A DNA stretch of 9,856 bases, taken from positions 1-9,856 of the forward strand of contig PWWF01000390.1 in assembly GCA_003561595.1 (NCBI GenBank), given 5' to 3'. Shown in pieces: positions 1-6,283 of this stretch. A model generated the notes under the pieces. It was given only the letters and a program-made list of their open reading frames with translations, searched no databases and was not told the DNA's origin. This stretch comes from Paracoccaceae bacterium (lineage in GTDB: Bacteria; Pseudomonadota; Alphaproteobacteria; Rhodobacterales; Rhodobacteraceae). A program made the translations under genes and the position numbers. Numbering within the stretch: the stretch's first letter is position 1; each line of letters starts with the position of its first letter.

Positions 1-455
1 GCAAGATCGCAATTGCCGGACACCCGTTGCATGCGATGCTGGTGGCCTTTCCCATCGCGCTGACCATGTCGGTGCTGGGCGCTGATCTGCTGTATTGGTG
101 GACCGGCGATGCGTTCTGGGCACGCGCGGCAGGATGGGCCACATTCGGCGCCTTTCTGATGGGGGTGATCGCCGGGATCACCGGCACCATCGAATTGCTG
201 ATGGTGCAGGGCATCCGCAACCGCTCTGCAAGCTGGACGCATTTCATCCTCGCCGTCATGCTCTTGTCGGTGCTGGGGGCGAACTGGGGCGTGCGCGTCG
301 GCGATTACGAGGGGGCCGTGCTGCCGCTTGGGCTGATGATCTCGGTGCTGGCCGCCGGGCTGACCGCCGTGACCGGCTGGCATGGCGGCAAACTGGTCTT
401 TGACTATCAGATCGGCACCAAACTTTCGCATCCCCGCCCCGGCACGGAACCCTGA
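1..455 (+). CDS. DUF2231 domain membrane protein, 5' end outside the window
   Basis: The frame is open from the first base (first full codon at 3) and the protein reads IAIAGHPLHAMLVAFPIAL near its visible start. This GHPLH-ML-FPIAL pattern is the conserved beginning of DUF2231 membrane proteins, so the true start lies just left of the window and the in-frame TTG (27) and ATG (36) are internal. About 142 residues follow the TTG, with four hydrophobic segments, which is the usual DUF2231 layout of a short four-helix inner-membrane protein. The biochemical role of the family is not established; members often sit beside haem or redox membrane proteins, and here the next gene is a haem/flavin reductase 23 bases downstream. 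The last codons also contain the GGAAC of a predicted stress promoter. Family call fairly sure; function unknown. Confidence 0.82.
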   Translation, partial: KIAIAGHPLHAMLVAFPIALTMSVLGADLLYWWTGDAFWARAAGWATFGAFLMGVIAGITGTIELLMVQGIRNRSASWTHFILAVMLLSVLGANWGVRVGDYEGAVLPLGLMISVLAAGLTAVTGWHGGKLVFDYQIGTKLSHPRPGTEP

Positions 456-470
456 CGCGACAGGAGCGTT
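446..470 (+). promoter_or_regulatory. EcfG-type promoter (GGAAC-N16-CGTT) before the reductase
   Basis: GGAAC at 446-450 and CGTT at 467-470 are separated by exactly 16 bases, the consensus for alphaproteobacterial EcfG/SigT/RpoE2 sigma factors. The -35 lies in the last codons of the DUF2231 gene. The -10 falls between the AGGAG (462-466) and the ATG at 479, so a transcript starting about 6-8 bases downstream would be nearly leaderless. This makes it the least certain of the five sites, although the exact match and the same-strand gene favour it. Confidence 0.45.
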
Positions 471-478
471 CACGCATC

Positions 479-1858
479 ATGGCGGATCAGACTGACCTCG
501 CGCACCCCAAAGCGCAGCAACCCCTGCATGACCGGTTCCCGGTCGTGTTGACACATGGCACGGCGATCATCCTGCTGGGCGTGCTCGCCATCGGGGCCCC
601 CTTTGCCGTCCTGCGCCTGTTCGGCCCGTCCGGTTCCGGCACATGGACCTGGGATTTCAGCATGGGGCTGGGCTTTGGCGCGCTGGGCATGGCCGCGCTG
701 CAATTCGTGCTGACGGGGCGCCTGCGCTGGGTCACGCACCCGTTCGGGGCAGATATCGTCTATCTGGCGCATCGCTACCTCAGTTGGGGGGCCGTCGCGC
801 TGATGCTGGGGCATTTCGCAGTGCTCTATGTGTTCCACGAAGGGGCGCTTGGCGTCCTGAACCCGCTGGAGGCCCGGTGGGAACTGACAGTCGGGCGTCT
901 CTCGCTTCTGTGCTTTCTGGCACTGATCGTGACATCCGAGTTCCGCAAGCTACTGCAATTGCGCCACGAATACTGGCGCGCGCTGCATCTGGCGCTGGCA
1001 CTGGTCGGCATGGTCGCGGCAATCGCGCATGTGCTGGGCGTGGGCAACCTGACCGACACGCCGGAGAAACGCGCGCTCTGGCTGGGCGCGACCCTGGGCT
1101 TCATGCTGGTTCTGGCCCATACGCATCTGATCCGCCCGTGGCTGCAGTCGCGCAACCCGTGGCGCGTGGTCGGCAATAGCGCCGAACGCGGCGGGGTGCA
1201 TACGCTGGAACTTGCGCCCGAGGGGCGGCAGCTCAAACGCTGGAAACCCGGCCAGTTCGCGTGGCTCAAGGTCGAACGTACACCCTATTCGCTGATCGAG
1301 CACCCCTTCACCATCTCGACCGCGCCCGAGAAAGGGCCGAACCTGTCCTTTTCCATCAAGCCCCTGGGCGATCATTCAGCCGAACTGGCGCGGACCGAGA
1401 TCGGCGCACGCGCCTATGTTGATGGGCCATACGGGGCCTTTTCCATCGACCGCATGGCCGATGCCGAAGGGTTCGTCATGATCGCAGGCGGCGTGGGCAT
1501 CACGCCCATTCTGTCAAACCTGCACGCGCTGGAAGCGCGCGGCGACAAGCGCCCCATCACGCTGATCTATGGCAGCCCGACATGGGAGGATGCGTCCTTC
1601 CGCGAGGAACTGGCCGCGATGCGCACCCGTCTGAACCTGACGCTGGTCCATGTGATCGATGAACCGCCCGCGGACTGGACCGGCGAGAGCGGCAAGATCG
1701 ACAGTGACATCCTCTCGCGCCACCTGACGGCAGAAATGCGCGTCTGGCCCCATCTGCTGTGCGGGCCAAAACCGATGCTGGATGCCCTGCGCGCCGATCT
1801 GCGCGCGATGGGCGTGGCTTTGCATCATATCGACTATGAAATCTTTGAAATGGTGTGA
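479..1858 (+). CDS. Ferric reductase-like transmembrane flavohaem oxidoreductase
   Basis: This 459-residue membrane oxidoreductase is predicted to pass electrons from NAD(P)H through FAD and two haems across the inner membrane. The N-terminal half has about six hydrophobic helices with two histidine pairs, H98/H112 and H170/H184, each 14 residues apart, the bis-haem spacing of the FRE/NOX ferric-reductase domain. The cytoplasmic half has the FAD motif HPFTIS (275-280), DGPYGAFS (315-322), the nucleotide loop GGVGITP (337-343) and CGPKPM (428-433) near the C-terminus, as in ferredoxin-reductase-like domains. Start ATG 479 has AGGAG at 462-466, a rather long 12-base spacing. It lies 23 bases after the DUF2231 gene and 1 base before a 28-residue ORF, then glutamate dehydrogenase. 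The acceptor (ferric iron, oxygen or a periplasmic protein) cannot be told from sequence. An EcfG-type promoter sits directly upstream. Confidence 0.88.
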   Translation: MADQTDLAHPKAQQPLHDRFPVVLTHGTAIILLGVLAIGAPFAVLRLFGPSGSGTWTWDFSMGLGFGALGMAALQFVLTGRLRWVTHPFGADIVYLAHRYLSWGAVALMLGHFAVLYVFHEGALGVLNPLEARWELTVGRLSLLCFLALIVTSEFRKLLQLRHEYWRALHLALALVGMVAAIAHVLGVGNLTDTPEKRALWLGATLGFMLVLAHTHLIRPWLQSRNPWRVVGNSAERGGVHTLELAPEGRQLKRWKPGQFAWLKVERTPYSLIEHPFTISTAPEKGPNLSFSIKPLGDHSAELARTEIGARAYVDGPYGAFSIDRMADAEGFVMIAGGVGITPILSNLHALEARGDKRPITLIYGSPTWEDASFREELAAMRTRLNLTLVHVIDEPPADWTGESGKIDSDILSRHLTAEMRVWPHLLCGPKPMLDALRADLRAMGVALHHIDYEIFEMV

Positions 1859-1859
1859 C

Positions 1860-1946
1860 ATGCGCCCGACCCTCGCCCTTGTGTTCGCCATTGCGCTGAC
1901 GGTCCTGGCCATTGGCCTTGCTGCGCATCTGGCCTTTGCAACCTGA
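1860..1946 (+). CDS. 28-residue single-span membrane peptide
   Basis: A short ORF begins 1 base after the reductase stop (TGACATG) and ends 12 bases before the dehydrogenase start. The peptide begins MRPTLALVFAIALTVL and is almost wholly hydrophobic: one arginine near the N-terminus, one membrane span (about residues 4-25), then the end HLAFAT. It fills the gap between two operon genes almost exactly. It has no clear Shine-Dalgarno of its own, so translation would depend on coupling to the reductase stop. Small single-span peptides of this kind often stabilise a membrane enzyme, and the reductase is the obvious partner, but that is inference. I recognise no family. The alternative is a chance ORF in a spacer. 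Confidence 0.5.
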   Translation: MRPTLALVFAIALTVLAIGLAAHLAFAT

Positions 1947-1947
1947 C

Positions 1948-1954
1948 AGGAGAG
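1948..1954 (+). promoter_or_regulatory. Ribosome binding site fixing a TTG start
   Basis: AGGAGAG at 1948-1954 lies four bases before the TTG at 1959. No ATG or GTG lies nearby in frame, and the protein from this TTG (MKDRAESLLESFVE) aligns with the normal N-terminus of bacterial NADP glutamate dehydrogenases, so TTG is the real start. Confidence 0.8.
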
Positions 1955-1958
1955 CCCC

Positions 1959-3308
1959 TTGAAAGATCGTGCCGAAAGCCTGCTGGAGAGTTTCGTGGAA
2001 ACCGTCACCACCCGCCACCCGGGCGAGACGGAGTTTCTGCAGGCCGTGGCCGAGATCGGCCGCGACGCCCTGACCATCGAGAAAGCCAGCAGCGCCTATA
2101 CACAGGCCCGCGTGCTGGAACGTCTGTGCGAGGCGGACCGCATCATCAGCTTTTCGGTGGTCTGGCATGATGACAGCGGCAATGTGCAGATCAACCGGGG
2201 CTGGCGGGTGCAGCATTCGGATCTTCTGGGCCCCTACAAGGGGGGCTTGCGCTGGTCGCCCGATGTCACGCCATCGGTGCTGAAATTCCTGGCCTTTGAA
2301 CAGGCTTTCAAGAACGCGCTGACCGGCCTGCCACTTGGCGCGGCCAAGGGCGGCGCCGATTTCGACCCCGCAGGCCGGTCCGAGGGCGAGGTCAAGCGCT
2401 TCGCCCATGCCTTCATGTCCGCGCTGGCCCCGCATATCGGGCCGGAAACGGATGTGCCCGCCGGCGATATCGGCGTGGGCGATGCCGAGCTTGGTCTGAT
2501 GAGCCGCGTCTGGATGCGGCAGGCCGGGCGCTGGGGCGGTGCGCTGACCGGCAAGCCCGTGGCGCTGGGCGGCAGCGAATTGCGCGCCGAGGCCACGGGT
2601 TACGGGCTGGTCTATTTCACCGCCGCGATGCTGGATGAAATCGGCGACACGCTGGACGGCAAGCGCATCGCCATTTCCGGCCGGGGCAATGTCTCGCGCC
2701 ACGCCGCGCGCAAGGCGATGGCCGAAGGGGCGCGTGTGGTCACGCTGTCCGGACGCGCGGGCACATGGGTGGCCGAGGACGGGTTCACGCATGACGCGCT
2801 CGACTGGCTGTTGCACGCAAGCGGCGATCAGGCGGCATCGCCACCCGCCGATCTGGGCGTGACATTCCGCGAAGGCGCCAAGCCCTGGGGGGTCGCCGCC
2901 GATATCGCCCTGCCCTGCGCCACCCAGAATGAGGTCACGCTGGACGATGCCCGCACGCTGACCGATACTGGCTGCCGCGTGCTGGCCGAGGGCGCGAATA
3001 TGCCGCTGACGCGAGAAGCCGAGGCGCATCTGACCGCGAATGGTGTGCTGCAAGCGCCGGGCAAGGCCGCGAATGCTGGTGGCGTGGCCGTGTCGGGGCT
3101 GGAGATGCAGCAAAACGCGGGCTTCAGCCGCTGGCGTGCCGCGCGCGTCGATAGCTGCCTGCGCGAGATCATGTGCACCATCCATGACAAGCTGATAAAT
3201 GAGCGGCAAAGCTGCTGTTCCGCAGATGGGCAGATCGACTATCGGCGCGCGGCCAATGTCGCGGGATACCGCGTGCTGGCCGATGCCCTGATCGCGGCGG
3301 ATATCTGA
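1959..3308 (+). CDS. gdhA: NADP-type glutamate dehydrogenase
   Basis: Catalyses reversible reductive amination of 2-oxoglutarate with ammonium to glutamate, in the cytoplasm, probably as a hexamer. The 449-residue length matches the hexameric bacterial enzymes (about 447). Visible blocks: VNR-like QINRGWRVQ (77-85), GPYKGGLR with substrate lysine K94 (91-98), LPLGAAKGGADFDP with catalytic K130 (124-137), PAGDIGVGDAE with D170 (167-177), EATGYGLVYF (211-220), the nucleotide loop SGRGNVS (240-246), ALPCATQNE (317-325), AEGANMP (343-349) and APGKAANAGGVAVSGLEM (366-383). These follow the E. coli GdhA order closely. Oddities: GAAKGG replaces the usual GGGKGG beside the catalytic lysine, an arginine sits within the nucleotide loop (usual SGSGNVA), and a cysteine-rich stretch (NERQSCCS) lies near the C-terminus. 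TTG start with a strong site. Last gene of the left operon. NADP preference is inferred from family resemblance. Confidence 0.93.
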   Translation: MKDRAESLLESFVETVTTRHPGETEFLQAVAEIGRDALTIEKASSAYTQARVLERLCEADRIISFSVVWHDDSGNVQINRGWRVQHSDLLGPYKGGLRWSPDVTPSVLKFLAFEQAFKNALTGLPLGAAKGGADFDPAGRSEGEVKRFAHAFMSALAPHIGPETDVPAGDIGVGDAELGLMSRVWMRQAGRWGGALTGKPVALGGSELRAEATGYGLVYFTAAMLDEIGDTLDGKRIAISGRGNVSRHAARKAMAEGARVVTLSGRAGTWVAEDGFTHDALDWLLHASGDQAASPPADLGVTFREGAKPWGVAADIALPCATQNEVTLDDARTLTDTGCRVLAEGANMPLTREAEAHLTANGVLQAPGKAANAGGVAVSGLEMQQNAGFSRWRAARVDSCLREIMCTIHDKLINERQSCCSADGQIDYRRAANVAGYRVLADALIAADI

Positions 3309-3335
3309 ATACGGTCAGGAATCCGGGGCTGCATC

Positions 3336-3360
3336 GGAACCATAACCGCCCGACCCCGTT
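3336..3360 (+). promoter_or_regulatory. EcfG-type promoter (GGAAC-N16-CGTT) of the CsbD operon
   Basis: GGAAC (3336-3340) and CGTT (3357-3360) are spaced by exactly 16 bases in the 86-base gap between glutamate dehydrogenase and csbD. The predicted start near 3367 leaves a leader of about 28 bases with the ribosome site AAGGAG (3382-3387). CsbD proteins are classical general-stress products, so promoter and product agree. Confidence 0.75.
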
Positions 3361-3394
3361 ATACTGGCAACAACCTGGATGAAGGAGAAGTGCC

Positions 3395-3592
3395 ATGAAT
3401 TGGGATCAGATCGGCGGCAAATGGAAACAGGTCAAAGGCTCTGCCAAAGAAAAATGGGGCAAGCTGACCGATGACGAACTGGATCAGGCTGCAGGCAATC
3501 GCGACAAGCTTGTGGGCAAGGTTCAGGAAAAATACGGCATTGCCAAGGAAGAAGCCGAAAAGCAGGTCGATGATTGGGTTGCCAAATCGTAA
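3395..3592 (+). CDS. CsbD family general stress protein
   Basis: A 65-residue, highly charged protein starting MNWDQIGGKWKQVKGSAKEK. The pattern WDQI-GKWKQVKGSAKEKWGKLTDD, then a central NRDKLVGKVQEKYG and a final EEAEKQVDDW, is the CsbD/YjbJ family over its full length. Family members are small, soluble, largely helical and abundant under general, osmotic or stationary-phase stress; no enzyme activity is known. The ATG at 3395 has AAGGAG seven bases upstream. An EcfG-type promoter precedes it. A hairpin and then a DUF883 gene follow 63 bases later on the same strand, the usual company of CsbD in proteobacteria. Family call firm; molecular role unknown. Confidence 0.93.
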   Translation: MNWDQIGGKWKQVKGSAKEKWGKLTDDELDQAAGNRDKLVGKVQEKYGIAKEEAEKQVDDWVAKS

Positions 3593-3601
3593 GCTAAGGG
3601 C

Positions 3602-3622
3602 GGCGCGGCACAAGGCTGCGCC
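3602..3622 (+). repeat. Hairpin between csbD and the DUF883 gene
   Basis: GGCGCGGC (3602-3609) and GCTGCGCC (3615-3622) form an 8-bp stem with one G-T wobble and a 5-base loop. No T-run follows, so it is not a simple terminator. It may protect the 3' end of csbD mRNA or partly reduce read-through into the DUF883 gene. Confidence 0.5.
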
Positions 3623-3655
3623 CCATTCCTGCACCACGAATTTCAGGAGGAAATG

Positions 3656-4063
3656 ATGGCACGACAAGCGGTGAGTAAAGTGACTGATGATGAAGAAACC
3701 AAGAAGAACGTCCGCAACCTGAAGCGCACGGCATCGAATGCCGCCAGCAAGGGCGAGGAAGTTGGAGAATTGGCGTATGATGAGCTTCTGGAGCAGTTCA
3801 ACGCGCTGAAAGAAGATTTCGCAGCGTTGTCCGACAGTCTGGCCAAGGCTGGCAAGCAGAGCGCCGAGGATGTGGCCGAGGCCGCCAGGCAGACGGGCCG
3901 CAGGGCTGCTGCCAAGGCGAATGAAGGCGCGGAATATGCCGTGGATCAGGTCGAATCGACGCTGCAAGAGGCCGAGAATTTCGCCCGCAAGCGTCCGGGC
4001 ACGGCACTGGGGATCGCGGCAGGCGCCGGGTTTCTGCTGGCACTGGTGATGTCGCGCCGCTGA
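3656..4063 (+). CDS. DUF883 (ElaB/YqjD-like) C-tail-anchored membrane protein
   Basis: The protein is 135 residues from ATG 3656. The body is long, charged and helical (about residues 10-105), rich in Ala, Glu and Lys with heptad-like spacing. It ends in RKRPGTALGIAAGAGFLLAL-VMSRR: a basic residue group, one glycine-rich span and a terminal double arginine. This is the DUF883 family of ElaB, YqjD and YgaM, tail-anchored inner-membrane proteins reported in E. coli to bind ribosomes in stationary phase. Two adjacent ATGs occur at 3653 and 3656. AGGAGG (3645-3650) is five bases from the second and only two from the first, so 3656 is preferred. It follows csbD on the same strand and its stop overlaps the next start by one base (TGATG), so it is probably in the csbD operon. 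Confidence 0.87.
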   Translation: MARQAVSKVTDDEETKKNVRNLKRTASNAASKGEEVGELAYDELLEQFNALKEDFAALSDSLAKAGKQSAEDVAEAARQTGRRAAAKANEGAEYAVDQVESTLQEAENFARKRPGTALGIAAGAGFLLALVMSRR

Positions 4064-4443
4064 TGCTTGTGCCTTACGACCATCTTCGGCTCAAGGCGCA
4101 TTGGTATGCGCGGCGCATGCGGCTGGCCGTGATCGGGGGCCTCCTTCTGGCAATCGGGGGAGGCTTTCTGGTCGCGGCAGGCTGGAAGGTGCTGGCCGAG
4201 CAGTTCGCGCCATTGGTCGCGACCCTGTCCTGCGCGGCTGTGTTTCTTGGTGCAGGGCTGATCTTTCTGTCGCGGGTCAATGCGCAACCAGAGCCGAGGA
4301 TCCCGTCGCTGGATGAGCGTCTGCGCGCAGACGCCGCGCGCGGGCGATATACTGCCCCAGATGGCCAGTTCCCCGCATTGATGGAAGCGTTCCTGTTCGG
4401 GGTCGCGACCTATACCCGCGTCAGGAATCAGCGGCGGCGATAG
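4063..4443 (+). CDS. Small two-span membrane protein, YqjE-like by position
   Basis: A 126-residue protein coupled to the DUF883 gene by a one-base stop/start overlap. A short basic N-terminus (LKAHWYARRMR) precedes two membrane spans at about residues 20-42 and 49-70 with a short acidic-proline loop after them. A cytoplasmic tail of about 50 residues ends TRVRNQRRR. In enterobacteria the DUF883 gene yqjD is followed by yqjE, a two-span protein of the DUF1469/phage-holin-like family, and this gene has the same place and topology. I do not see a decisive family motif, so the match rests on context and topology. No Shine-Dalgarno is clear, fitting translational coupling. A long hairpin begins just after the stop. 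Confidence 0.7.
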   Translation: MLVPYDHLRLKAHWYARRMRLAVIGGLLLAIGGGFLVAAGWKVLAEQFAPLVATLSCAAVFLGAGLIFLSRVNAQPEPRIPSLDERLRADAARGRYTAPDGQFPALMEAFLFGVATYTRVRNQRRR

Positions 4444-4444
4444 G

Positions 4445-4482
4445 GCGCAGTCTGTGACACATATGCGCGTCACACACTGCGC
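4445..4482 (+). repeat. Long inverted repeat after the csbD operon
   Basis: Two 14-base arms (4445-4458 and 4469-4482) pair at 13 of 14 positions around a 10-base loop; the single mismatch is C-C at 4452/4475. It starts two bases after the TAG stop. There is no T-run, so it is either a factor-assisted 3' end and mRNA-stabilising stem or an operator with TGTGAC/GTCACA half-sites. Confidence 0.6.
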
Positions 4483-4560
4483 GGCGCGTCCCTGCACAAT
4501 TCCCGATCACGGTTCCGAAAGTTGACGCAACGACCTTAGCAGCCGCGGCTATGTCACAGC

Positions 4561-4608
4561 ATGGGCCGCGGCAATAACCCGCCGATATGAAATGCAGACG
4601 CGGCCCAT
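4561..4608. repeat. 10-bp inverted repeat with 28-base loop
   Basis: ATGGGCCGCG (4561-4570) is the exact reverse complement of CGCGGCCCAT (4599-4608). It follows the palindrome at 4541-4550. It could be a structured RNA element or a paired operator upstream of the kinase gene. Confidence 0.5.
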
Positions 4609-4660
4609 ACCCGATATCCAGAAACCCCAACGATAAATAATTGGAAATGTGTCATAAAAT

Positions 4661-4681
4661 GCAATGCCGCATATGCATTGC
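4661..4681. repeat. 7-bp inverted repeat upstream of the kinase gene
   Basis: GCAATGC (4661-4667) and GCATTGC (4675-4681) flank a 7-base loop, followed by CATGG and T5. It could be a weak terminator on the + strand or a regulator site; the gap between stem and T-run argues against an efficient terminator. Confidence 0.35.
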
Positions 4682-4811
4682 CATGGTTTTTCAGAACGAC
4701 CACTGGTCTTTCCCGGCACTCTTGCCTCTTGCTCCGGCATGAGTCATCAACCAGCGCGGCCCTGTGGATTCAGGTCTTACCTTTCCTGACATGCGGTGCA
4801 ATACTGACCCA

Positions 4812-6206
4812 ATGCTTTCAACTCAGACGATAGACCCCGGCAGCGCACACAACCTGATGAATGCTCATTTGCTTGACCATGCGCCGCTCGGCGTCTTTGT
4901 TACCGATCCACTGGGCCGGATCGCCAGCGTCAACGCACATCTTTGCACGCTTCTGGGGCGGCCCGATGCCGAACTGATCGGGCGCATGGCCAGCGACATG
5001 GTGCTGGACCATGATCTTGATGCCTTTCTGGCCGCGCAGACCGGCCTGGATGCGACTGCCGGAAATGTGTCGGTCGAGGTCAGCCTGTCGCGCAATGATG
5101 GGCAGGTGATCGTCACGAACTGCACATTGACCGGCCTGCGCGACAGATCTGGCAAACCCAACGGCATGATGGCCGTCATACTGGATATCTCCGAGCGGGT
5201 GTCGCTGGAACGCAGGCTGCGCGACAGCGAGGCGCGGTTGCGGCAGGTTCTGGACAACACGGTCGCGATGATCGGCATTCTGCAAACCGATGGGACATTG
5301 ATCGAAGCGAACATGCCCGCACTCAGCGGCGCGGGGCTGTCCCGCGGCGATGTGATCGGCAAGAAATTCTGGGACTGCTACTGGTGGCGCGACAATCCGG
5401 CCGAGGTCGCGCGCATGCAGGACGCCATCGCCGATGCCACCAAGGGCCATATCCAGCGCTATGACGCCGAGGTGCGCATGGAGGGTGACAGCACCATCTG
5501 GATCGATTTCATGCTGTCGCCGGTGTTTGATGATGATGGTGACGTCAGCCAATTGATCGCGTCAGCCTTTGACATCTCGGACCGCAAACGCACGGAAAAG
5601 CGCGTGACCTACGCCATGCGAGAGGTCAATCACCGCTCCAAGAACCTGCTGGCGGTGGTGCAATCCATGCTGCGCCAGATGCGCCCCACCAATCTGGACG
5701 ATTTCGTTCATGGCTTTGGCCAGCGCCTGCGCGCCTTGTCGGATTGTCAGGAATTGCTGCTGAAGGCAGATGACGAAGACCCGCTGCTGGAGGATCTGAT
5801 CCAGTCGCAGCTTGCCCCTTTCGGCAGCAGCATCTGCGGGCGCGTCCGCCTGCACGGGCCGGATCTGCATATTCGCCCCGAAACGGCGCAAAGCATGGGC
5901 ATGGCGGTGTATGAGCTGATCACCAACGCCTCCAAATACGGCGCGCTGTCGGGTGACTCGGGTGAGATCGATATCACCTGGACACTGGAGCCGCCGAGCC
6001 AGGATCAGGACGAAACCTTCACGCTCAGCTGGCGCGAACAGAAGGGGCCAAAGGTGACCCCGCCGGAAAAACGCGGCTTCGGGTCCATGGTGCTCGAGGA
6101 TATGATGGCCATGGCGCTGACAGCCCAGACCCGAACCGATTACGCGCCCGAGGGGCTGCACTGGTCCCTGCGCGCGCCGCGTTCGGCGATCGAGGGCACG
6201 GACTGA
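4812..6206 (+). CDS. PAS-PAS HWE-family sensor histidine kinase
   Basis: A soluble sensor kinase of 464 residues (numbering from ATG 4812) that would autophosphorylate on histidine and pass phosphate to a response regulator. PAS 1 spans about residues 18-125 (HAPLGVFVTDPLGRIASVN, closing with VILDISER) and PAS 2 about 140-258 (ending SAFDISDRKR). The dimerisation block VNHRSKNLLAVVQSML carries the phosphoacceptor H274. The ATPase domain has N-box YELITNASKYGALS (367-380), the W-x-E of the family as WRE (407-409) and RGFGSMVLED (421-430). KYGALS, W-x-E and the missing F-box mark the HWE class, which includes activators of the PhyR general stress response. Oddity: the N-box histidine that gives HWE its H is tyrosine (Y367). 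No membrane span or receiver domain is present. An upstream GTG (4764) is in frame and neither start has a clear ribosome site; 4812 is a judgement. Confidence 0.9.
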   Translation: MLSTQTIDPGSAHNLMNAHLLDHAPLGVFVTDPLGRIASVNAHLCTLLGRPDAELIGRMASDMVLDHDLDAFLAAQTGLDATAGNVSVEVSLSRNDGQVIVTNCTLTGLRDRSGKPNGMMAVILDISERVSLERRLRDSEARLRQVLDNTVAMIGILQTDGTLIEANMPALSGAGLSRGDVIGKKFWDCYWWRDNPAEVARMQDAIADATKGHIQRYDAEVRMEGDSTIWIDFMLSPVFDDDGDVSQLIASAFDISDRKRTEKRVTYAMREVNHRSKNLLAVVQSMLRQMRPTNLDDFVHGFGQRLRALSDCQELLLKADDEDPLLEDLIQSQLAPFGSSICGRVRLHGPDLHIRPETAQSMGMAVYELITNASKYGALSGDSGEIDITWTLEPPSQDQDETFTLSWREQKGPKVTPPEKRGFGSMVLEDMMAMALTAQTRTDYAPEGLHWSLRAPRSAIEGTD

Positions 6207-6232
6207 CCCCCTGCGCGGATTGACGCACCCCA

Positions 6233-6257
6233 GGAACCCCCTGCCCTGCGCCACGTT
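6233..6257 (+). promoter_or_regulatory. EcfG-type promoter (GGAAC-N16-CGTT) of the 59-residue gene
   Basis: GGAAC (6233-6237) and CGTT (6254-6257) are exactly 16 bases apart in the 77-base gap after the kinase gene. A start near 6264 would give a leader of about 20 bases with AAAGGAGG at 6271-6278. It shares GGAACC and CGTTAT with the csbD promoter. Confidence 0.75.
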
Positions 6258-6283
6258 ATGCAGGCAAGGAAAAGGAGGTTCTT

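Larger units (their letters stand above)
4444..4811. other. 368-base intergenic region rich in inverted repeats
   Basis: No convincing ORF was found between the two-span protein and the kinase. Besides the hairpin at 4445-4482, it holds a perfect 10-base palindrome AGCCGCGGCT (4541-4550), a 10-bp inverted repeat ATGGGCCGCG / CGCGGCCCAT (4561-4570 and 4599-4608, 28-base loop), an AT-rich stretch (about 4630-4660), and a 7-bp repeat GCAATGC / GCATTGC (4661-4667 and 4675-4681). A T5 run (4687-4691) lies six bases after the last repeat. The kinase promoter must lie here, but no exact EcfG or sigma-70 pattern was found. Confidence 0.5.

Noticed and set aside
27..455. TTG at 27 or ATG at 36 as the start of the DUF2231 gene
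   Set aside because: The family signature GHPLH begins upstream of both, and the frame is open to the window edge, so both are internal.
470..838. 122-codon - strand ORF over the reductase start
   Set aside because: Antisense to the reductase, with a low-complexity charged translation and no ribosome site.
1601..1630. GGAAC inside the reductase gene with CGTC at the right spacing
   Set aside because: One mismatch in the -10 and an internal position with no gene start behind it.
1557..3209. Long - strand ORF of 550 codons opposite glutamate dehydrogenase
   Set aside because: It is antisense to a clear gdhA and the end of the reductase gene; its composition is that of a GC-rich shadow frame, with no recognisable domain.
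4507..4516. GGTTCC as a - strand stress promoter -35
   Set aside because: The - strand GGAAC is not followed by CGTT at 16 or 17 bases, and no - strand gene lies downstream.
4764..4811. GTG 4764 start for the kinase
   Set aside because: No ribosome site, and the added 16 residues precede the first PAS domain without adding to it; kept as an alternative only.
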